Positions 23,694 through 34,751 of a stretch of 64,000 bases of DNA are shown in pieces. This stretch comes from Laccaria trichodermophora (lineage: Eukaryota > Basidiomycota > Agaricomycetes > Agaricales > Hydnangiaceae). The stretch's first letter is position 1; the number at the start of each line of letters is the position of its first letter. The DNA lies in the NCBI GenBank assembly GCA_018417955.1, contig JACTVC010000042.1, positions 186,001-250,000 of the forward strand, read 5' to 3'. The translations under genes were made by a program, and so were the position numbers. Below the pieces are notes generated by a model that searched no databases, was not told where the DNA came from, and saw only the letters and a list, made by a program, of their open reading frames with translations.

Positions 23694-26600
23694 ATGAGCA
23701 GAGCGAGCGTTCTTGCGGGTGCTCACCACTTTGTTGCTAACAACAACACATTCAATACCGCTAACACCGTGAGTAGAATGGTTATCATATAAATGTCACA
23801 TTGAACCAAACTGATAGCATGGATCCCGGGCAGATGCACATCCACAACAGCAATTATGTCAATAGGATGATGTCCAATGGGGTCATTCCCCTCATGCCAA
23901 ATCCAAGCAATCGGTTTACAGGGCGGAGAGAAGTCATCACCAAACTCAAGAGGCATTTTTTCAGCACGAATGACTTAGCTCAGAAGAGAAAGTTCTTTCT
24001 ATTGAATGGAATGGGGGGCATTGGAAAGACTCAAATTTGCTTGAAGTTTGTTGAGGAAATGTCTGACTGGTGAGTATTGGCAGCAAAGAGGCAGATCCCT
24101 TCTAATATTTCAATTGCTGTTAGTTTCTCTTCTGTTTTTTGGATTGATGCTTCCTCAGTTGGCACCATCACACAGGGACTCAAGGGTATCTGTAATCTTC
24201 CTGCAGCTCAGTCCAGTGGACTAGATGGGTCACTTGAGTCTGTTCTTCACTGGATTGGCTCCTTGAAAGAGAACTATGTAATTGTCTTTGACAATGCTGA
24301 TGTTCTGTCACCTGCTGAGCTGGAGGGTTATCTTCCCACACCTGGAAAATGGGGGAACATTCTAATAACTAGTTGCAACTCTGCCATGCAATGTTTGACT
24401 TTGCCAGAAAATTCTCTTGAAGTGACAGAAATGAAAGAAAGTGATGCTATTGAACTACTTCTAAAATCCAGTTGCTTGGATCCATTCAGGGTAGACTTTC
24501 AAGCTGATGCTTTGAAGATTGTGAAGGAGCTCTTTTGTGTTCCTCTTGCTATTGATCAGGCTGGTGCTTATATTGCTTCTGGAGCTACCACTATTGGAAA
24601 CTATCTTGCAAAGTATTTTGAGCATCGGGAAACATTATTATCAGATTCTGAATTTACTGGAGCATCTAGATATAACAGAACTGTGTATGAAACTTGGGAG
24701 CTATCATACAAAGAAATTCAACAAAGGGCTGAATCTGATGATTCTCATAAGGCCAATGCAGCCAATATTGCAATGCTCCTCCTGGATATAATTCCTTTCC
24801 TCCATCATGAGGGAATCACTGAGGAAATATTTTCTTATGCTGCTCTTCAAAAAGATCAAAAAACCTCTCACCCTGAATTGCCACTTGCAAGTTCTATGCT
24901 GGATTGGAGACTACTTCCTCTGAACAAGGCAGGTACTTGGGATAATTTACTTTTTGGAGAAGGCATTCGGGTATTGCTGTTCTTCTCCTTAATCAAGAAA
25001 TTACCATTTGATGGTGTGTATGCAATGCATCCACTGGTGCATGCCTGGGGCAGAGACAGAATGACTTTGGATGAGAGGGAAAGATGTTGCTTAATGACAT
25101 ATGTTACTTTATCTTGTTCACTGAGATGGGATGAAAGCCAACCATATAAATTCCAGAGGGTCTTGGTGACACATCTCAGAGCAAATATGGAGTATTCTAG
25201 ATCAGGAAGTAATCAGAGCATTATCCATTACTTGGATGATGCTTATGCCAAATTTGGAGATCTTTTGCGAAAACAAGGATATATAAAGGAAGCAGAAATC
25301 TTGCAGACTAAAGTTCTGGATACAAGGAATAGAATCCTTGGAGTAGAACACCTAGATACAATCAGAGCTATGGCAAGTCTTGCATCAACAAATCGAGACC
25401 TGGGAAAATACACAGAGGCAGAGAAGCTGGAGATCCAAGTTCTGGAAGCAAGAAACAGACTTCTTGGAGTGGAACACCTAGATACAATCGATGCCATGGC
25501 AAATCTAGCAGCAATATATCAACACCTAGGAAAAGATACAGAGGCAGAGAAGCTGGAGGTCCAAGTTTTGGATGCAAATACCAGAATTCTTGGAGTGGAA
25601 CATCCAGACACAATTGCAGCCATGGCTAATATAGCATCAACATATCAATGCATGGGAAAATACACAGAGGCAGAGAAACTGGATATCCAAGTACTGGATG
25701 CAAGGAACAGAATTCTTGGAGTAGAACACCCCCACACCATCATAGCTATGGCAAGTTTAGCAGCAACATACCGATGCCTGGGAAAGTACATGGGGGCAGA
25801 GAAGCTGGAGATCCAAGTTCTGGATGCAAGTACCAGAATTCTTGGAGTAGAACACCCAGACACAATTATAGCCATGGCTAATCTAGCATCAACATATCAA
25901 TACATGGGAAAATACACAGAGGCAGAGAAACTGGATATACAAGTTCTGGATGCAAGGAATAGAATTCTTGGAGTGGAACACCCACAGACAATCACAGCCA
26001 TGGCAAATCTAGCATCAACATATCATGGCCTGGGAAAGTACATAGAAACAGAGAAACTGGAAATCCAAGTTTTGGATGCAAGGACCAGAATCCTTGGAGT
26101 GGAACACCCAGATACAATCACAGCTATGGGAAATCTAGCAGCGACATATCAATACATGGAAAAATGTACAGAGGCAGAGAAGCTGAAGATGCAAGTTCTG
26201 GAAGCAAGAAACAGAATTCTTGGAGTGGAACACCCAGACACAATTCTTGCCATGGCAAATCTAGCAGCAATATATCAACACTTGGGAAAGTACACAGAAA
26301 CAGAGAAGCTGGAGATCCAAGTTTTGGATGCAAATACCAGAATTCTTGGAGTGGAACATCCAGACACAATTACAGCCATGGCTAATCTAGCATCAACATA
26401 TCAATGCATGGGAAAATACACAGAGGCAGAGAAACTGGATATCCAAGTACTGGATGCAAGGAACAGAATTCTTGGAGTGGAACACCCCCACACCATCATA
26501 GCTATGGCAAATCTAGCAGCAACATACCAATGCCTGGGAAAGTTCACAAAGGCAGAGAAGCTGGCAATCCAAGTTTTGGATGCAAGTACCAGAATTCTTG

Positions 26601-26962
26601 GAGTGGAACACCCAGACACAATCATAGCCATGGCTAATCTAGCATCAACATATCAATACATGGGAAAATACACAGAGGCAGAGAAACTGGATATCCAAGT
26701 TCTGGATGCAAGGAATAGAATTATTGGAGTAGAACATCCCAATACCACTCTAGGCATGGGAAACTTAGCAGCACCCCTCCAAAATCCTGAGAAAAGAGGT
26801 ATGTATCTTCATAACTTTCATTTAAATCTCCCTCTTATGTTTACATACATAGTGCACCATCTGTCCAATATTGCAAAGAAAATCCCAAAATTCAAATTCA
26901 AAATGGCACACTTATTTCAAAAAAAGAATGATATTGAGGACTTTACAGGACATAGTACCTGA
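23694..26962 (+). CDS. NLR-type STAND ATPase: NB-ARC plus 12 TPR repeats
   Basis: Fungal NLR-like protein, a class associated with self/non-self recognition and regulated cell death. Exon 1 (23694-23768) encodes a short Asn-rich head, MSRASVLAGAHHFVANNN. After a ~50 bp intron the second exon has FTGRREVITKL and the P-loop NGMGGIGKTQIC. The large third exon (from about 24122) has VFWIDASS, Walker B-like YVIVFDNADVL, GNILITSCNS and VPLAIDQAGAYIASG, the usual NB-ARC order. The C-terminal half consists of twelve 42-residue TPR units of kinesin-light-chain type (RILGVEHPDTI...MGKYTEAEKL). A probable 54 bp frame-neutral intron at about 26798-26851 precedes the end DFTGHST. No stop or frameshift was seen, so the gene looks intact. 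From about 24.1 kb on it is distinctly AT-rich compared with host genes. Confidence 0.85.
25333..26760 (+). repeat. TPR-encoding tandem array, 126 bp unit, 756 bp higher-order period
   Basis: Twelve copies of a 126 bp (42-codon) unit. Units 2-6 match units 8-12 better than their neighbours. The segment GCAATATATC recurs at 25511 and 26267, exactly 756 bp apart (six units). This indicates recent block duplication inside the array. Confidence 0.8.
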
Positions 26963-27074
26963 TCCATGTACCACAATCATTCCATGCTTCTCAATGACAC
27001 CGATATTCTATCCTGACTCATATCTTGATATGTGGTTGAATTTTTTTGTTTAATTGGTTTTATTGATGGCCAAA

Positions 27075-27420
27075 TTCATAATGCACAAAACATCTCTGCA
27101 CTTCAGTTTTAAAAAAGCTGAGATTTGAAATGACTCCACAGTTTGATTCAAAAATTGTGAAGATTGTGTAGTATGTATTTTATAGTGCACAGAATATTTT
27201 TCACACTTTGTTTTAAAAAATACAAACATTCTCTGTCATATATTTTACAATGCACACAATATCTCTGCACTTTGTTGAAAGAAATGCTGAACTTCTCCAC
27301 CATATATTCTGTATACCTTCCATGCTCTTTGGAAAAATGTGAAGATTTCCATCATCTGTTTTACAATGCATGAGATATCTGTGTACTTTGTTTTGAAAAA
27401 ATGTGGAGATTCTCCACCAT
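27075..27420 (+). repeat. Degenerate AT-rich tandem repeat, ~75-80 bp period
   Basis: Four to five imperfect copies share TTTACAATGCACA, ATCTCTGCACTTTGTT and a following purine run with GAGATTCTCCACC. No coding potential. It lies in the 3' flank of the NLR gene. Confidence 0.55.
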
Positions 27421-28063
27421 TGTCAGAGTCTAAAGTTTCTAGTGTTGTGAATACAAGTTAGTTACTTTGAATATAAGGAGAACTTACTGAGAGTGCAATC
27501 TATTTATGATGTGTGTTTGTAGTTGGGAGCAGTCCTAGATCACATGAGTTCTTGGTCCTTACCTTAGACTAAATACTTTAGCTACTAGTACTACCTGAGT
27601 GAATGTCTCAGAATTGAGTGTCACATTTGGATGTTTGGCTAAGTTGTGTGTGAACTAACGTTGTCTAACGGTTCTAACCTGAAATTGAGTGCTAAGATCT
27701 AAGACCTTGAGATTGAACCCACTGGAACACAAAAAAAATTATTTACATAATTATAGCAAGCCCTTTTGCCACCATTCTTCCAGTTACAACCCACCACCCT
27801 TGCAACATGATAATAAATGCCCATCAACACCATCCTAGTTCATTTTGCCCATTCTTAGTTCTTTACAAGGTATGTAAGGGTATGTAATCTACACAATCAT
27901 TGCAAATGCTACAATCTACTAGTAGCCAAGGTTTGTACAATATTTTGTCCTTTATATACTGCCGTGAAGTCCACAAGGCAGGTGTCAAATTGTAATGATT
28001 ATATCAGATTGTGTTGATTATATACCCTTCCATACTTTATTGTTCTCCCCAATTTGCTGATGT
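27421..28063. other. AT-rich spacer with a possible tRNA-like segment
   Basis: No gene supported. TGGCTAAGTTG (27636-27646) resembles a pol III A box and GGTTCTAACC (27670-27679) a B box. An A-rich run follows at about 27728, so a tRNA-derived SINE fragment is possible but unproven. The segment ends at the left edge of the duplicated hydratase/antiporter block. Confidence 0.3.
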
Positions 28064-28264
28064 GGTGTTGTATACCCAGGTGAAACAGTTGTGACTGAGA
28101 TGTGGGAAGAAGGGTCAATCATATTTAGTTCATTATCCTCCCCCGATCATGACATCCTGCCTGACATACCACTCGCAGCGGTCAAAATAAAGGAGCGCAA
28201 TTCTATCTCTCTGGCAGCGGCGGGAGCCACATTGGCAGATCCATCGGACAAGGCACGCCTTTAA
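28064..28264 (+). pseudogene. 3' fragment of the enoyl-CoA hydratase 2 gene
   Basis: Duplicate of 11155-11358, the last exons of the peroxisomal hydratase gene. It begins GGTGTTGTATACCC at the start of an exon and keeps the frame through [20 protein letters not shown] and the PTS1-like ARL stop at 28262-28264. The rest of the gene is missing, so it cannot encode the enzyme. It marks the left edge of a segmental duplication that also carries antiporter copy 2. Confidence 0.85.
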
Positions 28265-28434
28265 CGTTTTAATTTGCATGTATCACCAAATGGTTTACAT
28301 TACGAAGCCAAGGTTGTTAAGTAATAACATGCACAATAAAGAAGGCTAGCGGAATATATGAAGAAAATTATGAGACGATCCTGACCTTCCACAATGCATT
28401 ATTTATAAGGGTATAGGTGTGAGTGGGTATACGT

Positions 28435-31162
28435 TTAATGGCAAGTAGCGAGCACGCCAAAGGGATCGGAACCTGTGCGAAAGTCATCAGATAGATAGGG
28501 GTGGTATTGAAGGATAAAAACATACCTGGGTAATACCAAAATGTGACAGCGAGGATGACATATAGACCTAGTAGTTCGAAAATGAGCGATCTTTGTTCGA
28601 AAATGTTTTTGCCATTGTCGTACCCATAAGGATGAAGCCTTCGAGCCAATTCGATTTACCATCCTGCACCACATAGTTGACGGTGAGAACTACAGCAAAA
28701 AGTTCAGCGCGTGACAATAGCGAATTATACCAAGGTTTTACCTGCGAGAAACATGGCAACTGATTCATAAGGGTCGAACAATAGAGTCATTGGCTTTCCT
28801 ATGATCCAGCCCAAGGTAACAATAAAGCTAGCAAGGAGTTAAGGATGCATTAGACGATCCAATCAAGTATGACGTACGGAATGACAAAGAGAGCGATTTG
28901 CTGGGAAGGAAATGAAATGAAAATTGATTTTCTTTTTTTTTGACAAACAAAACTCACAATGCTAGAGCCAACAGCGACACCCAAACTCAAGGTCAACTTA
29001 TCCTTCACTGAAACGGTAACGGCCGTTAGATGCTCTGTGAATCAATCCTTAAAAATGTGAAGTAGAAATGATAAATTGTATAAATACCAGCGGCATTGCC
29101 CACAATAGGTAGGAGAATCATCCCAACGAACTCTTTGCTTATGCCGTGGGTTTCCGTAAGACCATTGATCGAATCAACCAGCCATTCAGCGGTTATCGCC
29201 ACAAGCTGTAGATGGCATAGTGTCATTGCGAGCGAGAAGAGTCGACGAAACATACCACAGTTACGGCGGCCAATAGAAGAATGGTCATCCAGGCTGTCAT
29301 TTGTGGTTCTGCTACCTCCTCCTCCTCCTCTTCGGCCGGAGTTTCCTCCAAATTAGTTCCCTGAGCTTCCTCAATATTGGTTCCCTGAGCTTCCTCAATA
29401 TCCGAGAAACTGCGGGCGATAGAACGAGGGCTAGTAGCAGTGGCACGACCACCAAAGGTTATACCCTCCTTCGTCTTCTCTTTGAAGAATCCAGTCGCTG
29501 CTGCCTTCGTGTTTGCAACGAATGTTTCAACTGCATCCCTATCTCCCTTGGCCTTCTTTACATATTTTGTTGACTGAATGGCGTTGTCGTCCGAGTACAA
29601 TTCGGTGTGTGAGTATAGTTGGAAATATAGGTAGCCACCGTAAACTGTTCAGATGATAAGTCTGAAATGATATCTTAGTTACTACCTGAGACTTACTGAA
29701 AAGAAGAATTATGGCGACCTGTGAACGAGATGAATGCCTTTGTTGAATGGAATAAGGCAGAACTCACGCCATGGCTAACTGACAAAATGTCCGCTGCCTC
29801 GGTTGGGTTATCTAGTTGCGGATCAGCGGCGAAGTGGAAAGCCGCCGGCAGGAGAACCCCGATGACACTAATTGTCAACAACGACGAATTGAGTTGTGTG
29901 GCACCTAGGAAATACGATAAGTAAGGCGGAAATGTTCACAAGAACGATGAGCGCACTAATTCCAAAGCCTTGTTCTGAGTACTTTAACCCTCCTGCAAAA
30001 AAGCACATGCCCAGGACGAGTACTGGCAACGTCAACGATTAGATCGCCAGGGGAATGAAAGAAGCTAGCGTGCGCACACAGATTGCTGAGGACAGAGCCG
30101 ACCACTAGAAGGTAAAAATAAGCTTTCGTACTGCAAGCGCTGATCGATCACTTTTGGGCGTCTACCCAACCCTCCCGATCGCGAGAATGACGTAGGATGA
30201 CGGACTTACATGATGCTTGTACAATTCGCAATTCACATTTCACGAGGGCAATAATCTGTAACGGCTTCGTTATCTAACAAATTTTAGTTTTTGTCGATGC
30301 TTACTGCAACGATTAATTCAACGCTAGCAAAGTGTTGAAACTTTGTCAATAATTAACCAACGATTAAATAGAAGGAGACATACGCGTTTCCCTAGAGCAA
30401 GAGTTTTATTGAGCCTGAAGTGATTCAAAGGGTACGAGGACACTCACAAGAGTAGCATTAAGAAGTCCAGCCAATGTCTGACCCACTCGGATGGATAGTT
30501 CATCGGTGGCAAAGGCCAATAACTGCGTCACATTGATCAAATCAACGCTTTGTATGCTACAAAAAGCTCACCTTCGCTAGGGGTATTATAGAAAAAAATG
30601 AAACTATCGGCCGCAGGTAAATCGAAATCGAAATCTTGCTGAAAACCACTCACAGATAAAAACGAGGGTGTCTTTATTCTTGTTCGAGTCTGGAAGAGCC
30701 CAGTGTAGGGCCCACTAGAAGAATATGAGAAGCTGGGGAACTTCGAGAATGGCGACGCTCACTGATACGGGTATACACAAGAGAAGAAGATTCAACCCTG
30801 CGGCGGTTGAGCGAAGAACGTATCGTGGAGGCGAATGTAAGCTCACATGATGCGATTAAGATGGCCTTTAAGCTCTTCAAAAAAGTAGGAGGTGGTGCAA
30901 GTTTCTTTTGTGGGGTTAGCATCAAGGTCGTTTGGCGGCGTATGTGCTCGAAACGGGATCCTGAGCTTGTTGCGTTGCGCGTCGATCGTCTATGAGAGGG
31001 TCCCCTGGTGGGCGGATATGCAGTTCTAGTCGGTGAGCTTGGTTGGTTGGGTATAGTATGGTCCACAGCCGTAGCTTCGTCGCCCGCTAATTCTGTAGGT
31101 TTGCAATGGTAATTGTGGTCAGCCTATCATAGAAACAGCTTCATGATAGGAAACACACCCAT
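28435..31162 (-). CDS. Vacuolar Ca2+/H+ antiporter, CAX/Vcx1 family, copy 2
   Basis: Paralogue of the gene at 19180-21873 with the same exon plan. The start ATG (31160-31162) is split from the next exon, giving MELAGDEATAVDHTIPNQ. The first alpha-repeat reads GNAVELIVA, formed across an intron. The second reads GNAAEHLTAVTVSVKDKLTL, where the GAG codon (Glu) is also completed across an intron. Other family segments: ITAEWLVDSINGLTETHGIS, LFDPYESVAMFL, LTVNYVVQDGKSNWLEGF and FWYYPG, ending FGVLATCH. Both catalytic glutamates of the CAX alpha-repeats are therefore retained, and no disabling change was seen. The internal ATG used in copy 1 at its second exon (MGPSHK) is AGG here, supporting the upstream start in both genes. 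Confidence 0.85.
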
Positions 31163-31391
31163 TTTCAAGGGTATCGATCAGGACTCCTGTAAAGTCTTTG
31201 CTGTGGGGGGTGAGAACGCTGTCTTATGAGAGATAAACGCTATGTGGTGAGTGGAAATGCGGTGTTATTTCTTTATATAGTTAAGGAGACGTCCCTGACA
31301 AGGTCACAACACCTGTGCTAGGTTTTGGAGACTTTCCCACGGTGTTCACCCCCCAAATTGTTGCTTATCTCCAGATCTGGCCGCCTTTAAC

Positions 31392-31820
31392 ATGCCAAGT
31401 AGATGTTCTGAACGCTATGATGCTCGCCTATCTGCCTCTATCTGCCTCATTGCGATGCTGGTCATTGTTGTAGGACTCCACTTGTTTACCCGATCGTCAC
31501 AAACTCCGTCACTATCTCTTCACGCAGTGGTCATCAATGTTAATGAGGCCGGTGTGTCCGACTCTTTCCCGAGCAGAACGACAAGGGGCTCTCGCCCAAA
31601 TATAAAATGCAAATATTCAAATCTCGGCCAGGCCATGCAATGCTTCCGTGGAACGCGGCCCTCGCCACTTTGCTGCGACGAAGCGGTGTTTGTTGTGCTT
31701 CTATTTATGTATACACTGTCAGGGATAATTCTTGCTGTCCTTGTGTTTTCACCTTGGGGGCAATGCGACTTTTTTGTGGGTGTGCGGGAAGATGTGGGCA
31801 AGCAGGTGGGTGCCAATTGA
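31392..31820 (+). CDS. Hypothetical two-TM protein
   Basis: Open frame of 142 codons starting MPSRCSERYDARLSASICL. Two hydrophobic segments are visible (about residues 15-32, LIAMLVIVVGLHLF, and about 97-118, VVLLFMYTLSGIILAVLVF). No family is recognised, no introns are obvious, and a long overlapping frame exists on the other strand, so this may not be a gene. It begins 230 bp from the start of antiporter copy 2, divergently. Confidence 0.3.
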   Translation: MPSRCSERYDARLSASICLIAMLVIVVGLHLFTRSSQTPSLSLHAVVINVNEAGVSDSFPSRTTRGSRPNIKCKYSNLGQAMQCFRGTRPSPLCCDEAVFVVLLFMYTLSGIILAVLVFSPWGQCDFFVGVREDVGKQVGAN

Positions 31821-32400
31821 ATTTCCCTCGATTCTGAGTGTGAGGTGAAAGCCCCTGATAGCGTTGAAAACAAAAAAGGAACACAACTCTGCATTCCACT
31901 TATAATAAGTTATATAAGCATACTCTTTTTGTTTTCGAAGACTGCATAGGACTTAAAGGTGGCAATCCTATATTGATGCAGAAAAACAACATATGACGAA
32001 GTGGATCCGGATCCACAAGCGAGCCAAATGTGTTGTGAATGTTCCGTGAATGTTGCGTGAATGATAGAATAACAAGCCCAACAGATAAATTGGGAGGGAT
32101 TAGCCTCCTGTCAGCATTTTTATTGCATCTGTTATAGACACTCGTATATATCTACGCACAGGTATGAGCACCTGCACCCAAGGTCAGTGCTCATAATTCA
32201 CCAAGTAGCATATCAATAAATCAATATCAATCAATAACAACAGAAAACCTTCGCCGTCGGACCATGACAGTGGAGAAAGGTCATTTTGTCTTCGAACCAT
32301 GACGGACAGAAGGGCACATAAAACCCTCTGAGATCAAGCAACCTGAAGATGTTGGTGAGATACCTCTCACTGGGGGAAGTACCCAGCTTAATTTGGCCCT
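31821..32400. other. Intergenic
   Basis: No gene or repeat identified in about 580 bp. The stretch 32190-32240 is AT-rich with several ATCAATA motifs. It presumably holds the 3' flank of the LRR gene. Confidence 0.35.
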
Positions 32401-34751
32401 TCAACCCTGATACGCAAACGAAACAGCCCCATATAATCCCTCTTCTCGGCCGAGCATACCATAGCCATGTAAAACCTTGCTCGGGCCATCAATATCGCCG
32501 ATGCAGCATACCACAGGGAAAAAACTCACCTCCATTTTGCGAGCATGCCATCCCACACCGCTGCTGACATTCCCATTAGCGTCGGAGAGCTTTTCCATTT
32601 CTACCCTAATAGGGTGTCCGGGTGGCAGATCTCTCCTCAAGACACTTCCTTGACCCGAGCCCGGCTCGGCAACCCATCCGCTAGCGGTGTCAACATACCA
32701 TCCCCGACCTCCTTTGCTGCGAACGATCCGCCATGCGCCTGCTCCAGCGCCAAGGCCGCAGAGCATAGCCGTCGAAAGTTCGATAACGCGCAGTCTCGTT
32801 GGCGGTGGTTGTGGAACGGGTGTAGTTGTCAGACTAAATGAAAAGGGCGGCGTGCATAGTGGTTTGATGAGGTGAGTGTGTAAAGCGATCGAGGATTGCC
32901 TTGATTGGCCATTCGTGCCAGTACGAACAATGTCAAGTTCCGGAGATGTATTGATCAAAGTCAATATCTCAACATTGGGCGCCTTGTACTTGAGGAAGTC
33001 GGTGACGGCCTTTAATTCAAGTTGTAGTATATGCGAAAGGCCAAAGGAACGGAGCTTGGGCTGAGGCTTGCAGAGGGAGAGAAGGCTTTTGTCGATGGGG
33101 GCACTTGACAAGTCCAGGTATAGCAACTGCCCACTAAGGAAGCAAGGAGCGAGCGTAAATATTTCTTGCAAGTGCTCCACAGTGAGTGGGGAGATGTATG
33201 TCATATCGCCGTAAAGATTGAGCTCAGTCAGCTCACTGGTCACTGGAGAGTCAATCAACAAATGTCTGATGCTTTCACTGGTGAGCTTGATACAGCGAGC
33301 GAGAGCGAGTGATTTCAACCGCACGGTCCGAGAGTCACTAAGTGACTCAAGGATGTCGGGGGTTACACGAGTTCCAGAGAGGTCAAGATGGGTCAGGGAA
33401 GGAAAAGCTAGAACATATGGCCCTAGATAGCGAGGTAATATTGATTTGACGCCGCGTAGACCAAGTCTCCGGAGTCCGGGAAAGGTCAGCTCATCAATTA
33501 CCACCCGTCTAGAACGGCGACCCCCGCTCTCCTCTTCACCACTGGAATTGCTATCCGCGGGTGGCAGCAATTGAGCGTTCACGAAGTCGGTGAAAGCATT
33601 AACAAAAACAGCGCTGACACAACCTGTAAGATCGACAGCCTCAAGGTCCTTACACTCTCTTCGTCGTTCTCGGTCCTCCTCCTCGACGTCATGGCTGTCG
33701 ATCAGTGCGCGGCCACGACTAGGACGGCCTCGACCGCCTGAAGGGGTACCACGGAGGAATAGCTCATTCAGCACGGGAAGGGTGAGTGCTCCATCCATAT
33801 ATTCAGTAGCACCGAATGCGGTAAGGTTCGGCAATTCCTGTTATTCCAATAAGCACCGTCATTCTATAGACAACGTCGAAATACTCACTTTGAGTAAGGC
33901 CTGAACACGGTCGCCTGTTACGAAACGGCTGGTAACGCCCTCTTCCACTGAGCGACGCATGCCAATTGTTCGAAAGTGGTTAAAATCGAGATGGCGAACA
34001 TACCGTCCGGGACGAGGGTCTACGGGAGTAGGTACTGTTTTATTGTTTAGCAATGGAACGATAGTGGCAACTTAGATATACCTACCATACATCCCAGGAG
34101 AGCGACGATCCATGACGTCTTGAATAGCGTCGTTAATGGAGCGCAAAATCTTCCAACGCGCTGGACTCTGGCTCTTCGGCCTCAAACGCCTAGGACTGGG
34201 GTCGCGAGATGGAACGGGGGACAGCAAGTCGGGGGATATCGTGGTGTCGGGAGAATCATAAGAGTCGAAAAGACTTTCTTCTAGCTTAAGAACCGCAGCT
34301 TTGTCTGCGTCGGACGAGCTTGAAGTAATGGCAGCATTTGTTGCAGCCTTAATGGTTCTGTCCATGACAATGTCAACGGTCTCCTCTTCGTAATTCCAGG
34401 CTATTTCTTCCACAAGAGAAAGCCAGGTGCGGGGTAAGCGGACTTCCAGCCTACGCAAGATAGTCACTCGGAAGGAAAAAAGGCAAGGGGCTAAAGAACG
34501 CACTTGTGCCAAAGCCATGGTTTTGCAGCTTCGTACCAAGCATGATTGACGAGGCAGAGGTTTGCTAGCGTGCGGCGGGTCACCGGCTCTGACCAACTAC
34601 CTGGGGGGGCCGAGGACGGATGTGCAGTTGGGATACCAGTCGCACTCGTTATGAGCGGGTCCAGCGACGGGTCGGCAGCGTGCAGACCAGAGGCGTAAAC
34701 ATGGGCACAGATGGCGTAGAGCAATTCAGACGGATACTCGATGGTGGACAT
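32401..34751 (-). CDS. Leucine-rich-repeat protein of F-box/LRR style
   Basis: Five exons on the minus strand. Exon 1 starts MSTIEYPSELLYAICAHVYA and ends CLVNHAWYEAAKPWLWHK, resembling an F-box-like segment. Exon 2 reads LEVRLPRTWLSLVEEIAWNY and ends with SPGMYG. Exon 3 includes GRYVRHLDFNHFRTIGMRRS. Exon 4 carries the leucine-rich repeats (LTHLDLSGTRVTPDILESL, KSLALARCIKLTSESI, LLYLDLSSAPIDKSLLSL). After a frame-neutral 54 bp intron the last exon encodes VLHGYGMLGREEGLYGAVSF. The role is unknown; substrate selection in an SCF ubiquitin ligase is the family-based guess, but the F-box is divergent. Confidence 0.75.

Larger units (their letters stand above)
28064..31267. repeat. Segmental duplication (second copy), ~3.2 kb
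   Basis: Corresponds to 11155-11491 plus 19153-21967 in the same orientation. It contains the hydratase 3' end and a complete antiporter gene but not the Helentron. The copies differ by scattered substitutions and small indels. Sequence outside 28064 and 31267 no longer matches the first copy. Confidence 0.85.

Noticed and set aside
25243..25875. Minus-strand open frames across the TPR array
   Set aside because: They recur with the 126 bp repeat and are mirror frames of the repetitive coding strand.
27421..28063. Solo LTR
   Set aside because: TGTCAG at 27422 looked like an LTR start, but no matching CA end, target duplication or primer-binding site was found.
30674..31066. Alternative start for antiporter copy 2 at an internal GTG
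   Set aside because: Comparison with copy 1 shows the frame continuing upstream to an intron acceptor and a start codon split off in its own exon, conserved in both copies.
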